Positions 18,538 to 25,481 of a DNA stretch of 37,338 nt are shown here, piece by piece. The translations under genes and the position numbers were made by a program. The number at the start of each line of letters is the position of its first letter. Position 1 is the first letter of the stretch. The stretch comes from Helicobacter saguini (GTDB lineage Bacteria > Campylobacterota > Campylobacteria > Campylobacterales > Helicobacteraceae). Below the pieces are notes generated by a model, which saw nothing but the letters and a program-made list of their open reading frames with translations, did no database searches and was not told the origin of the DNA. The stretch covers positions 1-37,338 of the forward strand of contig NZ_JRMP02000023.1 in NCBI RefSeq assembly GCF_000762875.2. The letters are read 5' to 3'.

Positions 18538-20601
18538 CTATTCAAGTATCATTTTGTATAGTGGGTTGCCACCTGGCACCATCGGCAATACGATTTCATC
18601 TCTATCCACCCAGACATTTATTAGGCTTGTTTTAGGGCTATTTATCGCAGTTTGCAGTGCGTTTATAAACTCTTCTTTAGTATGTGCCTCAAGTCCTAGA
18701 ACGCCAAAACTACTAGCAAGTTGCGTAAAATTTGGCTGTGCTAAATCAACGTGGCTCAAACGCTTTTCATAAAAAAAGTCCTGCCACTGCTTTACCATTC
18801 CTAAATAGCCATTATTTAGGATAATGTTTATGGTTTTAATATTAGATTCAACGCAAGTCATTAGCTCTTGGATATTCATCAAAATGCCGCCATCACCGCT
18901 AAAGCTAAGGGCGATTTTTTGGTTAGATTCTATAGAATCTTTAGAATCTTTTTTAGTATTTTGCGACTTAGATTCTATAGAATCTTTGGTAGGGTTATAG
19001 CCCCCCTCCCTGCCTGATATTGATATTTGGGGGGGTTGGGGGGTGGGTTCTTGTGCTTTTGTAAAATTTGTTTGTTTTTTAGAATCTAGATTCTGTGTTT
19101 TTATAGAATCTAAATTATCATTTTGGTTTATGGTATGGTTGGTTTTTTCTACCCCCCCCCTAGCCCCCCCCGCAAGGGTGGGGGAACTAAAAGTGGCATC
19201 CCCCGCAAGGGTGGGGGAATTAGCTTCACTTAACGCCACCGCCACGCCGATATTTGCCGGCAGTCCATATCCCATAGTGCCTAGCCCACCGCTTGTGATA
19301 AATTGCCGCTTTTGGCTAAATGGATAGAATTGCGCTACCCACATTTGATGCTGCCCTACATCAGTGCTAACCACGGCGCGACTACCCAAAATCTTGCCTG
19401 TTTGCTCAATCACCCACTGCGGCTTTAGCAAAGGCTTCACGGACTTCCCTTCCTTTTTACTAATATGCAGGGCATTAGATTCTATAGAATCTTTATATTT
19501 TAGCGGATGAGTTTCACTCCACTTTTTTAGCTTAGAAATCCACGCACGCCGCTCACTAGCTACTGAATCACTTAAAGGCTTATCACGCAGCTCATTTATT
19601 AAATCCTGCAAGACAAGCTTTAAATCGCCTACAATAGGGTAATTCACTTCAATAATCTTGCCGATAGAGCTAGGGTCAATATCAATATGCGCGATTTTTG
19701 CAAATTTTGCAAACTCGCTAACCTTGCCTGTCACCCTATCATCAAATCGCGCCCCAAGCGAGATAAGCAAATCGCACTCACTAGCCGCCATATTCGCCGC
19801 ATAAGTGCCATGCATCCCTAGCATTCCTAGAAAGTTTTCACTGCCTTGTGCTATGCCACGTGCCATAAGCGTCTCAACGCTAGGAATCTGCGTTAGATTA
19901 AGCAGCTCACGCACTTCATCAAAGCTATCGCTAATTACCGCGCCACCACCGATATAAAATAGCGGATTTTTAGAATCTAATATCACATTCGCTAGTTTTT
20001 TAATCTGCCGCAAGTTCCCACGTATAGTAGGTTTGTAAGTCGCAAGGGAAATCGCCTTTGGGTAATTAAAATAATCAATTTGCGCGGAAATATCCTTTGG
20101 AATATCAACAAGCACAGGTCCGGGGCGTCCGCTACGCGCGATATAAAAGGCTTCTTTAATAATTCGCGGTAAATCTTTTATGCTTTGCACTAAGTAATTA
20201 TGCTTCGTGCAGGGGCGTGAAATGCCCACCGCATCGATTTCTTGAAAGCTATCTGTGCCTATTTGTGGCAATGGAACTTGACCGCTTATGACTACTAGCG
20301 GGATAGAATCTGTAAAGGCTGTGGCAATGCCTGTGACCGCGTTTGTAAAGCCAGGACCGCTTGTAATGATAGCTACGCCTACTTTCCCACTAGCGCGCGC
20401 ATAGCCATCAGCGGCGTGCAGGGCGGCTTGCTCATGTCGCACAAGGATGTGGCGGAAGTAATCTTGCTTAAAAATCTCATCATAAATATTTAGCACAGCG
20501 CCCCCAGGATAGCCAAAAATCACTTTGACATCTTCTAAATGCAAGGCTTCAATTAGCATCCTAGAGCCATTTATTTTTTTTTCTTGGTTGTTGTTTGACA
20601 T
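18538..20601 (-). CDS. ilvB: Acetolactate synthase large subunit with a repeat-derived internal insertion
   Basis: A thiamine diphosphate enzyme that condenses two pyruvates, or pyruvate with 2-ketobutyrate, in valine/leucine/isoleucine synthesis. Motifs: GYPGGAVLNIYD and HEQAALHAADGYARASG (TPP-activating Glu) at the N-terminus, GPGFTNAVTGIATA, the central FAD domain (LGARFDDRVTG), and the TPP/Mg motif GDGGILMN. Family length is about 565; this protein has 687. The excess, about residues 460-560, lies between GVAVALSEA and IALSFSGDGG and is made entirely of repeat words and GC-rich hairpins. The frame stays open and the flanks are well conserved, so the insert is probably tolerated. No regulatory subunit gene (ilvN) is adjacent. 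The stop TAG is part of a TAGATTCTA word. Confidence 0.93.
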   Translation of the reverse strand: MSNNNQEKKINGSRMLIEALHLEDVKVIFGYPGGAVLNIYDEIFKQDYFRHILVRHEQAALHAADGYARASGKVGVAIITSGPGFTNAVTGIATAFTDSIPLVVISGQVPLPQIGTDSFQEIDAVGISRPCTKHNYLVQSIKDLPRIIKEAFYIARSGRPGPVLVDIPKDISAQIDYFNYPKAISLATYKPTIRGNLRQIKKLANVILDSKNPLFYIGGGAVISDSFDEVRELLNLTQIPSVETLMARGIAQGSENFLGMLGMHGTYAANMAASECDLLISLGARFDDRVTGKVSEFAKFAKIAHIDIDPSSIGKIIEVNYPIVGDLKLVLQDLINELRDKPLSDSVASERRAWISKLKKWSETHPLKYKDSIESNALHISKKEGKSVKPLLKPQWVIEQTGKILGSRAVVSTDVGQHQMWVAQFYPFSQKRQFITSGGLGTMGYGLPANIGVAVALSEANSPTLAGDATFSSPTLAGGARGGVEKTNHTINQNDNLDSIKTQNLDSKKQTNFTKAQEPTPQPPQISISGREGGYNPTKDSIESKSQNTKKDSKDSIESNQKIALSFSGDGGILMNIQELMTCVESNIKTINIILNNGYLGMVKQWQDFFYEKRLSHVDLAQPNFTQLASSFGVLGLEAHTKEEFINALQTAINSPKTSLINVWVDRDEIVLPMVPGGNPLYKMILE
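18996..19047. repeat. GC-rich hairpin element, inverted orientation, in ilvB
   Basis: On the plus strand a C6 run (19001-19006) is followed by TCCCTGCC and an ATATTGATAT centre, then G7 (19029-19035) TT G6 (19038-19043) TGGG. On the minus strand it begins CCCACCCCCCAACCCCCC, the same entry sequence that the elements in the two P-loop genes show on the plus strand. It is thus an inverted family member with a longer loop. It encodes the ilvB residues around PTPQPPQISISGREGG. Confidence 0.65.
19151..19184. repeat. GC-rich GCAAG hairpin with poly-C tracts, in ilvB
   Basis: A C9 tract (19152-19160), TAG, a C8 tract (19164-19171), GCAAG, then GGTGGGGG. The arms pair around the GCAAG loop with one C/T mismatch. 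Homopolymer runs of this length are prone to slippage. It lies in the ilvB insertion and encodes SPTLAGGARGG on the minus strand. Confidence 0.7.
19200..19218. repeat. Short GC-rich GCAAG hairpin, second copy, in ilvB
   Basis: CCCCCGCAAGGGTGGGGG repeats the core of the neighbouring element about 30 bp away and again encodes SPTLAG. It lacks the CCCACCCCCC entry arm, so it is either a partial copy or a local duplication. Confidence 0.65.
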
Positions 20602-20750
20602 TTTCTTACCTTTTTAGAATCTAGTTCTAATTTTTAGTGATTATGAATAAAGCAAGATTATATCTTAAAAAATACGGAATTTGAAATTTAGTAATGGAAA
20701 GTTTTGGAAAGTTGTAGTAAAAAATGACTTTAGATTCCAAAGTAATATCT

Positions 20751-21203
20751 TTATTTATACTTCTTTATCGCGGCGTTTGCCTCTTTATCTAGTTCGCGTT
20801 TTTTGATAGTTTCGCGTTTGTCAAACTCCTTTTTACCTTTAGCTAAAGCAATTATCATTTTAGCATAGCCCTTTTTATTAAAATGCACCTGTAGCGGCAC
20901 AATACTTAAGCCCTTTTGACTAACCTGCCCAAAAAGTTTATCAATTTGCTTTCTATGCAAAAGCAACTTTCGCGCGCGCTTTTCATCAGGCTTATAATGC
21001 GGATTTGTCGTGCTAAGAAAGCTTATGTGCATCCCAAATACAAAGGCTTCAGCATTCACAATTCTTACAAAACTATCTTTCAAATTCGCCTTGCCCCTCC
21101 TAAGGCTTTTTACCTCGCTACCAGCAAGTACCAGCCCAGCCTCGAGCTGCTCTAAGATAAAATAATCATGATGTGCCTTTTTATTGCGTATAACTATGCT
21201 CAT
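20751..21203 (-). CDS. smpB: SsrA-binding protein SmpB
   Basis: A 150-residue protein matching SmpB along its full length: AHHDYFILEQLEAGLVLAGSEVKSLRRGKANLKDSFVRI at the N-terminus, RKLLLHRKQIDKLFG in the middle, and a basic C-terminal tail (KGKKEFDKRETIKKRELDKE). It binds tmRNA and delivers it to stalled ribosomes. AAGGA lies 6 nt before the ATG. The gene starts 20 bp after the hydrogenase protease gene on the same strand and is followed by a 149-bp gap before ilvB. No tmRNA gene was seen in the window. It is one of the genes free of AGAATCT-derived peptides. Confidence 0.95.
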   Translation of the reverse strand: MSIVIRNKKAHHDYFILEQLEAGLVLAGSEVKSLRRGKANLKDSFVRIVNAEAFVFGMHISFLSTTNPHYKPDEKRARKLLLHRKQIDKLFGQVSQKGLSIVPLQVHFNKKGYAKMIIALAKGKKEFDKRETIKKRELDKEANAAIKKYK

Positions 21204-21223
21204 ATATTTCCTTTCTATTGTCT

Positions 21224-21787
21224 TTAGAATCCACGATACGAATTATTTGCAATTTCTTGCAAGGGAATGTTGTTTTTTTGTGTGATTTTAAAGCCTAAAG
21301 ATTCTATGTATTTTAGCGCGGCATTTTGCATCGTTATAGCACCTTTAAGTAGCGAATTACTCAAAGTAAATGCCGTATCTTCGCCGATAACTTCAGGCAC
21401 AATGCCAATAATTTGCACGCTTGGCAAATCGCCCATAAGGCGCGTTAAATGCAGCGTTTGGAGCATCTCGACCTCATGCGCACTCCCAGCCCAAGTAATG
21501 CAGCTTGGAATCTTATCAAAGCTAAAGCTATAAACCTCGCCAACAGCGGCATTATCGACACTTACGCAGTCCAAAATCAGCACATTATCATATTCGATGA
21601 TTAATGGGATTAGCATATTTGCAAGCGTGCCGCCATCGATAAACTCGATAGTGTTTTTTTCTTTTTTAGATTCTATAAAATCAAGTGAATGAAACTCATA
21701 ATTCACCTTCAAAAAATTACACAAATGCACGCCAATTCCCTCATCGCCAAATAAAATATTCCCAATTCCTAGCACCAAAACTCTCAA
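21224..21787 (-). CDS. hydD: HyaD/HydD-type [NiFe]-hydrogenase maturation protease
   Basis: A 187-residue endopeptidase that trims the large hydrogenase subunit after nickel insertion. Motifs: LGIGNILFGDEGIGVHL at the N-terminus (nickel-sensing Glu), FIDGGTLANMLIPLI, VLILDCVSVDNA (metal-binding Asp) and AGSAHEVEMLQTLHL (metal-binding His). The start appears to be TTG (MRVLVLGIGN), with AAAGGG about 9 nt upstream. An internal FIESKKEKN segment comes from an AGATTCT word and lengthens a surface loop. In H. pylori the homologue sits in the hydABCDE operon; here no hydrogenase gene is adjacent within the window. The stop is supplied by GATTCTAA. Confidence 0.88.
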   Translation of the reverse strand: MRVLVLGIGNILFGDEGIGVHLCNFLKVNYEFHSLDFIESKKEKNTIEFIDGGTLANMLIPLIIEYDNVLILDCVSVDNAAVGEVYSFSFDKIPSCITWAGSAHEVEMLQTLHLTRLMGDLPSVQIIGIVPEVIGEDTAFTLSNSLLKGAITMQNAALKYIESLGFKITQKNNIPLQEIANNSYRGF

Positions 21788-22149
21788 CTTTCAACCCTTT
21801 AAAATTCTAAATCACATAACATTTATAAAAGTATAGAATCTTTTTGTAGAATCTAACCATAAAATTAATTAAATTGTTTAAGAAAGTTAAGCAATCTAAA
21901 ATGTCAAAAACAAATCGATTAAGATTCTAATAAAGAAATGTTATAATAATGCGAAATTTGTAGGAATATGTTTTGCTTAAATTATATAAAGTTTTGTCAA
22001 GATATAGAATCTACGTGGCTTTTTAGAATCTAGATTCCAAAATAATCATAGAATCTAAAAACAAAATTACAGAAAAACCAAAGACTTAAAAAAAATGTAG
22101 TAAGATTCTAAAAATTAAGGCTAAATTACGAAGCAAAGGATTTAAGGAT
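21788..22149. other. 362-bp divergent intergenic region with AGAATCT words
   Basis: This gap separates hydD (minus) from the Sel1 gene (plus). It carries about eight AGAATCT/AGATTCT words, including a near-palindromic pair at 22025-22037, and an extended -10 at 21939. A 21-codon frame from ATG 21968 is not supported. No RNA gene could be identified. Confidence 0.6.
21939..21947 (+). promoter_or_regulatory. Candidate extended -10 promoter (TGTTATAAT)
   Basis: A perfect TGnTATAAT reading rightward, typical of campylobacterotal vegetative promoters. It lies about 200 bp before the Sel1 gene, so a transcript from it would have a long 5' leader or could be a separate small RNA. Confidence 0.45.
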
Positions 22150-23631
22150 ATGGAAAAAAGGATATTTTCACTTGCGTTTTCCACGCTTTTATGTATCGTA
22201 GGCGTTACAAACACCGCATTTGCCGCCGATGACCAGCCACAAGATTCACAAAATCTAGCACGCGGTCCTGTCACAAATGTCCCACCAAATGGCGGCTATG
22301 ACTTACGCGACCCACGCTACTATGACGGACGCTACTACAATGATGGCTACTATCAGCCACCAGCTCCCGGCTACTACCCAAGCTATGGACCGCAACGTTA
22401 CGACCCTTATGACCCACGAAACTATGAGCGATATTATGACCCTTATGACCCGCGAAGTTATGAGCGATACTACTATCCGCAGGTCTTGCCTAGCTATCCG
22501 CAGTATGGTCCGCCAGCCTATAATCCTGCTCCGCCACCGCCTGGCAATAATAATTCGCAAGGGGGCAATCAAGGCGGCGGTAGCAATCAAGGCGCGCCAA
22601 ATCCTAACCCACCGGCAAATAACGGCGGCTTGTGGTATGATGACTTTAGCTCTCGTCCGCAGTTAGCGCCTATGCCGCCGCCGGATGTGGCGATTACTTA
22701 CGCGCCACGCATTCCGCCGATGCCTTATAGTCCTAATAATGTGAATGTTGTAGCCCCCAGCTATAACTTTCCAAAGCCAGATAATGACCCAACAGAGAAT
22801 GCCGTAGCCGACCCAAAAAGTAGTGCGGCAAATCTAAATGCAGGTGTGGAAGCCGCTAGAAAGGGCGACTTTAAAAGTGCGCTAAGTATGTTTAATACCG
22901 CGTGCGACCAGGGCAATCCTGCTGGCTGCTTTGGCGTGGGCGTGATGTTTATGTATGGCGCTGGCGTGCAAAGCGATACGCAAAAGGCGATAAAATACTA
23001 TCAAAAAGGTTGCGCTGGTGGTGACCCTACCGCGTGTGCGAACCTTGGCATGATATATGATGAGGCGCCAAATATGGGGAATAATAAGCAAAAAGCGGCT
23101 GAAATGTATATGACCGGATGCGCTGGAGGCGACATTGATGCGTGTAATAATATCGGCTGGGCTTACGCAAATGGCTCTGGCGTGCCAAAAGATTTAAATA
23201 AGGCGATACAATACTATCGCTTTGCCTGTGACGCTGGTAGCCAACTTGGCTGCTACAATCTAGGGCTGCTAAATAACGCTAGTGCGGTCTATGGTATCGG
23301 CAATCCAAATATGAGCCCTGTGGATATGAACTATGTCGCGTGTAACGCAGGAGATGTGGTTGGCTGTGCGAATTTAGGCTGGATATACGCACAGGGCATT
23401 GAGGGCGCACCGCGTAACTATGGCTTGGCAGCGCAGTATTTTAATACCGCTTGTATCGGTGGCGTGGCTAGTAGTTGTAACAATTTAGGCGTTTTGTATG
23501 AGCAAGGGAGAGGCATAACGCAAAATCCAGGTCAGGCTTTAGAAATGTATTCTCTAGCGTGTGAGGCAGGGTTACATAATGGATGTGATAACTTCCGCAA
23601 TCTTAAAGCTAGGATGGATGGCAGGAGATAG
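22150..23631 (+). CDS. Secreted Hcp-like Sel1-repeat protein with Pro/Tyr-rich N-terminal region
   Basis: A 493-residue protein. The signal peptide ends at about residue 25 (TNTAFA/AD). Residues about 45-215 are a Pro/Tyr/Asn/Gly-rich low-complexity region, including a 12-residue tandem repeat (YDPYDPRNYERY). From about residue 232 the protein consists of Sel1 helix pairs with seven C-x7-C pairs (CDQGNPAGC, CAGGDPTAC, CAGGDIDAC, CDAGSQLGC, CNAGDVVGC, CIGGVASSC, CEAGLHNGC). This is the disulfide-closed architecture of Helicobacter cysteine-rich proteins (Hcp), which are secreted and have been described as penicillin-binding or host-interacting. The disordered Pro/Tyr half is not part of typical Hcp proteins. 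AAAGGA lies 9 nt before the ATG. The gene has no AGAATCT words. Confidence 0.88.
   Translation: MEKRIFSLAFSTLLCIVGVTNTAFAADDQPQDSQNLARGPVTNVPPNGGYDLRDPRYYDGRYYNDGYYQPPAPGYYPSYGPQRYDPYDPRNYERYYDPYDPRSYERYYYPQVLPSYPQYGPPAYNPAPPPPGNNNSQGGNQGGGSNQGAPNPNPPANNGGLWYDDFSSRPQLAPMPPPDVAITYAPRIPPMPYSPNNVNVVAPSYNFPKPDNDPTENAVADPKSSAANLNAGVEAARKGDFKSALSMFNTACDQGNPAGCFGVGVMFMYGAGVQSDTQKAIKYYQKGCAGGDPTACANLGMIYDEAPNMGNNKQKAAEMYMTGCAGGDIDACNNIGWAYANGSGVPKDLNKAIQYYRFACDAGSQLGCYNLGLLNNASAVYGIGNPNMSPVDMNYVACNAGDVVGCANLGWIYAQGIEGAPRNYGLAAQYFNTACIGGVASSCNNLGVLYEQGRGITQNPGQALEMYSLACEAGLHNGCDNFRNLKARMDGRR
22401..22472 (+). repeat. 36-bp tandem repeat coding YDPYDPRxYERY
   Basis: Two adjacent 36-bp units with a few mismatches encode YDPYDPRNYERY and YDPYDPRSYERY in the Pro/Tyr-rich region of the Sel1 protein. 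Copy number of such units may vary between strains. Confidence 0.75.
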
Positions 23632-24387
23632 TTAGCCGATGGCAAGGTAGTTAGGGGGTGGAGGGCCGAAGTTTAGGAAATCTTTTAGTTTTTCTTTTAG
23701 TAGTTTTGCGTTTGTTGCTTCGTCTTTGTTGTAGCTAGATTCTATAAGTTCGAAAATGGCGAGTTTTGTGTTTTTGTCTTTAAATGAGTATGGGGCGTTT
23801 TGGTTGTTGGGTTTAGATTCTATGTTGTTAGAATCTTTGGAATTTGTGTTGGTAGATTCTATGGTTTCGTGGTTATTTGACGTAGAATTGACCCACCCCC
23901 CTAACCCCCCTCCGCAAGGGAGGGGGGAATCTGCGTAAATTTCGCAGGTGTTTTTGCCTAAAATAGATTCTAAAAAAGTTTTGATTTCTTGCAAGATAGA
24001 ATCTTTTTTTGTTAAATCTAAAAAAGAGCCAAAAGTGCCTAATACACGAAGTTTTAAGCCTTTAGCCTTAGCTAAATTTACTATAGATTCTAAATCTTTC
24101 ATAATTTCGTTAAAATCATACTTAGCCGCGTTAAACACATAGCACACTTTATCATCACTCTCGCTTACGCTTTGCAAAAAGTCGCTTTCTTTCAGCCCTA
24201 GCTTTACTAAGTAATAATCGCGTATAATGCCAGCATGCCATTTTTGCTCCCTTTGGAAAAGCGTGATTTGCACTTTTGCAGGCTTGATATTTCGCCCTAA
24301 AAGGTGGCTAATTAACGCACTTTTACCTACGCCTTTATTGCCGATTATAAAAAGCTTTTGGTGTCCTTTTATAGAATCTGCTTGCAT
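23632..24387 (-). CDS. P-loop (Ras-like) protein, paralogue 1
   Basis: A 251-residue protein. The Walker A motif GNKGVGKSALISHLLGR lies at about residues 16-32. The core strands CYVFNAAKYDF and LKLRVLGTFGSFLDL follow. The layout resembles small Arf/Ras-like GTPases, but the usual NKxD specificity motif is replaced by GTFG and no DxxG is evident, so nucleotide preference is uncertain. Residues about 150-190 are a repeat-derived insert (SPLPCGGGLGGWVNST then IES/DSK peptides). The C-terminus ends FLNFGPPPPNYLAIG, shared with paralogue 2. AAGGA precedes the ATG. The gene begins 26 bp after paralogue 2, and its stop directly abuts the stop of the convergent Sel1 gene. Confidence 0.75.
   Translation of the reverse strand: MQADSIKGHQKLFIIGNKGVGKSALISHLLGRNIKPAKVQITLFQREQKWHAGIIRDYYLVKLGLKESDFLQSVSESDDKVCYVFNAAKYDFNEIMKDLESIVNLAKAKGLKLRVLGTFGSFLDLTKKDSILQEIKTFLESILGKNTCEIYADSPLPCGGGLGGWVNSTSNNHETIESTNTNSKDSNNIESKPNNQNAPYSFKDKNTKLAIFELIESSYNKDEATNAKLLKEKLKDFLNFGPPPPNYLAIG
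23890..23927. repeat. GC-rich GCAAG hairpin element in P-loop gene 1
   Basis: An entry arm CCCACCCCCCTAA is followed by a 9-bp perfect stem (CCCCCCTCC at 23905-23913 against GGAGGGGGG) around the loop GCAAG. In frame it encodes SPLPCGGGLGGWV. The flanks match the left part of one element and the right part of the other element in paralogue 2. Confidence 0.8.
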
Positions 24388-24413
24388 ATTTATCCTTTGG
24401 AATCTTTTAGAAT

Positions 24414-25463
24414 CTAGCCTACGAATATAGGGAAAGGCGAACGTGGTAGTGGCGGACCAAAGTCTAAAAAGTCTTGTAATTTGCCTTTTAGCAGTTTTGC
24501 GTTTGTTGTCTCGTCTTTGTTGTAGCTAGATTCTAAAAGCTCGAAAATGGCGATTTTGCACTTGGTGTTTTTGTTTTTTGGGAATGGGGCGCGGTTTTCT
24601 TTGGTGTTAGAATCTTTAGAATCTTGGTTGCTAGATTCTGTATTTTCTTGGTTATTTGACGTGGAATTGACCCACCCCCCAGCCCCCTCCGCAAGGGAGG
24701 GGGAGTTAGTCTCTTTAGATTCTATATTTTCTTTAGATTCTGTATTTTCTTTGGGTTTTTCTACCCACCCCCCTAGCCCCCCTCCGCAAGGGAGGGGGGA
24801 ATCTGCGTAAATTTCGCATTCATCTTTTTCAAAAATAGATTCTAAACTTGCCTTGATTTCTTGCAAGATAGAATCTTTTTTTGCCACGTCAATAGAATTG
24901 CCAAAAGTGCCTAGCACACGAAAATTTGCGCCCTTTGCCTTTGCTAGATTTGCCAAATAGCCTAAATCAAGGGCGATACTACTAAAATTATAAGCAGACG
25001 CGTTAAAAACATAACACAAAGTGCTACTAGATTGCAAAATCTCATCGATTATTTCTTTATCTTTTTGCGGGATTTCGATTGCATATCTTGATGGTGGTGG
25101 CATAGTTATAACGCCAGATGTGCCGCCCCAGCCGCCGCCCTTACTGCCAAAAGGATAGCCAAAAGGATAGCCGCCAAGCCCACCTGCATAAATAAGCGTC
25201 TTTGTGATTTCACTTGTAGGAGTGTGAGTTCTATCCACGCTACTACCTTGCAGTCGCGAAATTAACGCAGTTTTTCCCACGCCATTATTACCATAAATAA
25301 TTAGATTGATTCCCACTTTTAAGCTATCAAAATACTTTTCTACTTCGCTTTTCTCACTCGCACTCATATTAGAAAAATCCTGATTCTTTTTAGAATCAAA
25401 ATATTTTTTAAGTAAATACGCGCTAATTGCCGCACCTATAATGCCGATAAGTTTTTTCCACAT
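24414..25463 (-). CDS. Membrane-anchored P-loop (Ras-like) protein, paralogue 2
   Basis: A 349-residue protein. An N-terminal membrane anchor (LIGIIGAAISAYLL, about residues 4-18) is followed by a charged linker and Walker A GNNGVGKTALISRLQGS at about 59-75. A Gly/Tyr-rich loop (GGYPFGYPFGSKGGGWGG) occupies the switch region. The strands CYVFNASAYNF and FRVLGTFGNSIDV parallel paralogue 1, and NKxD is again absent. Residues about 220-310 are a repeat-derived insert with two GC-rich hairpin elements. The C-terminus (DFLDFGPPLP) matches paralogue 1. It lies 18 bp downstream of the MlaE permease gene, suggesting an operon. Function is unknown. Confidence 0.75.
   Translation of the reverse strand: MWKKLIGIIGAAISAYLLKKYFDSKKNQDFSNMSASEKSEVEKYFDSLKVGINLIIYGNNGVGKTALISRLQGSSVDRTHTPTSEITKTLIYAGGLGGYPFGYPFGSKGGGWGGTSGVITMPPPSRYAIEIPQKDKEIIDEILQSSSTLCYVFNASAYNFSSIALDLGYLANLAKAKGANFRVLGTFGNSIDVAKKDSILQEIKASLESIFEKDECEIYADSPLPCGGGLGGWVEKPKENTESKENIESKETNSPSLAEGAGGWVNSTSNNQENTESSNQDSKDSNTKENRAPFPKNKNTKCKIAIFELLESSYNKDETTNAKLLKGKLQDFLDFGPPLPRSPFPIFVG
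24671..24703. repeat. GC-rich GCAAG hairpin element (right copy in gene order) in P-loop gene 2
   Basis: A CCCACCCCCCAG entry arm, then an 8-bp perfect stem CCCCCTCC / GGAGGGGG around GCAAG. It encodes SPSLAEGAGGWVNST. The left flank (TTATTTGACGTGGAATTGA) is nearly identical to that of the element in P-loop gene 1. Confidence 0.8.
24763..24799. repeat. GC-rich GCAAG hairpin element (second copy) in P-loop gene 2
   Basis: A CCCACCCCCCTAG entry arm, then a 9-bp perfect stem CCCCCCTCC (24777-24785) / GGAGGGGGG (24791-24799) around GCAAG. It encodes SPLPCGGGLGGWV. The right flank (GAATCTGCGTAAATTTCGCA) is identical to that of the element in P-loop gene 1. Confidence 0.8.
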
Positions 25464-25481
25464 TTTACGCTCCTTAAGATT

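Larger units (their letters stand above)
18915..19222 (-). repeat. About 308-bp in-frame composite repeat insertion within ilvB
   Basis: This stretch interrupts the TPP-binding domain just before GDGG. It contains eight AGAATCT/AGATTCT words and three GC-rich hairpin elements, two in one orientation and one inverted. It encodes low-complexity peptides (SPTLAG twice, NLDSIK, NLDSKK, KDSIESK, DSKDSIES). Family members normally have only a few residues here. Boundaries are approximate, set where conserved acetolactate synthase sequence stops and resumes. Confidence 0.8.

Noticed and set aside
19043-19327. Plus-strand frame coding THPP/PPPQGRGE-like peptides in ilvB
   Set aside because: Reading of the GC-rich hairpin elements on the opposite strand; the ilvB frame is conserved on both sides.
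21968-22033. 21-codon small frame in the hydD-Sel1 gap
   Set aside because: Ribosome binding site spacing is poor and the translation is mostly repeat words.
22277-22666. Alternative frame in the Sel1 gene rich in Met/Thr
   Set aside because: It is an out-of-frame reading of the Pro/Tyr-rich repeat region.
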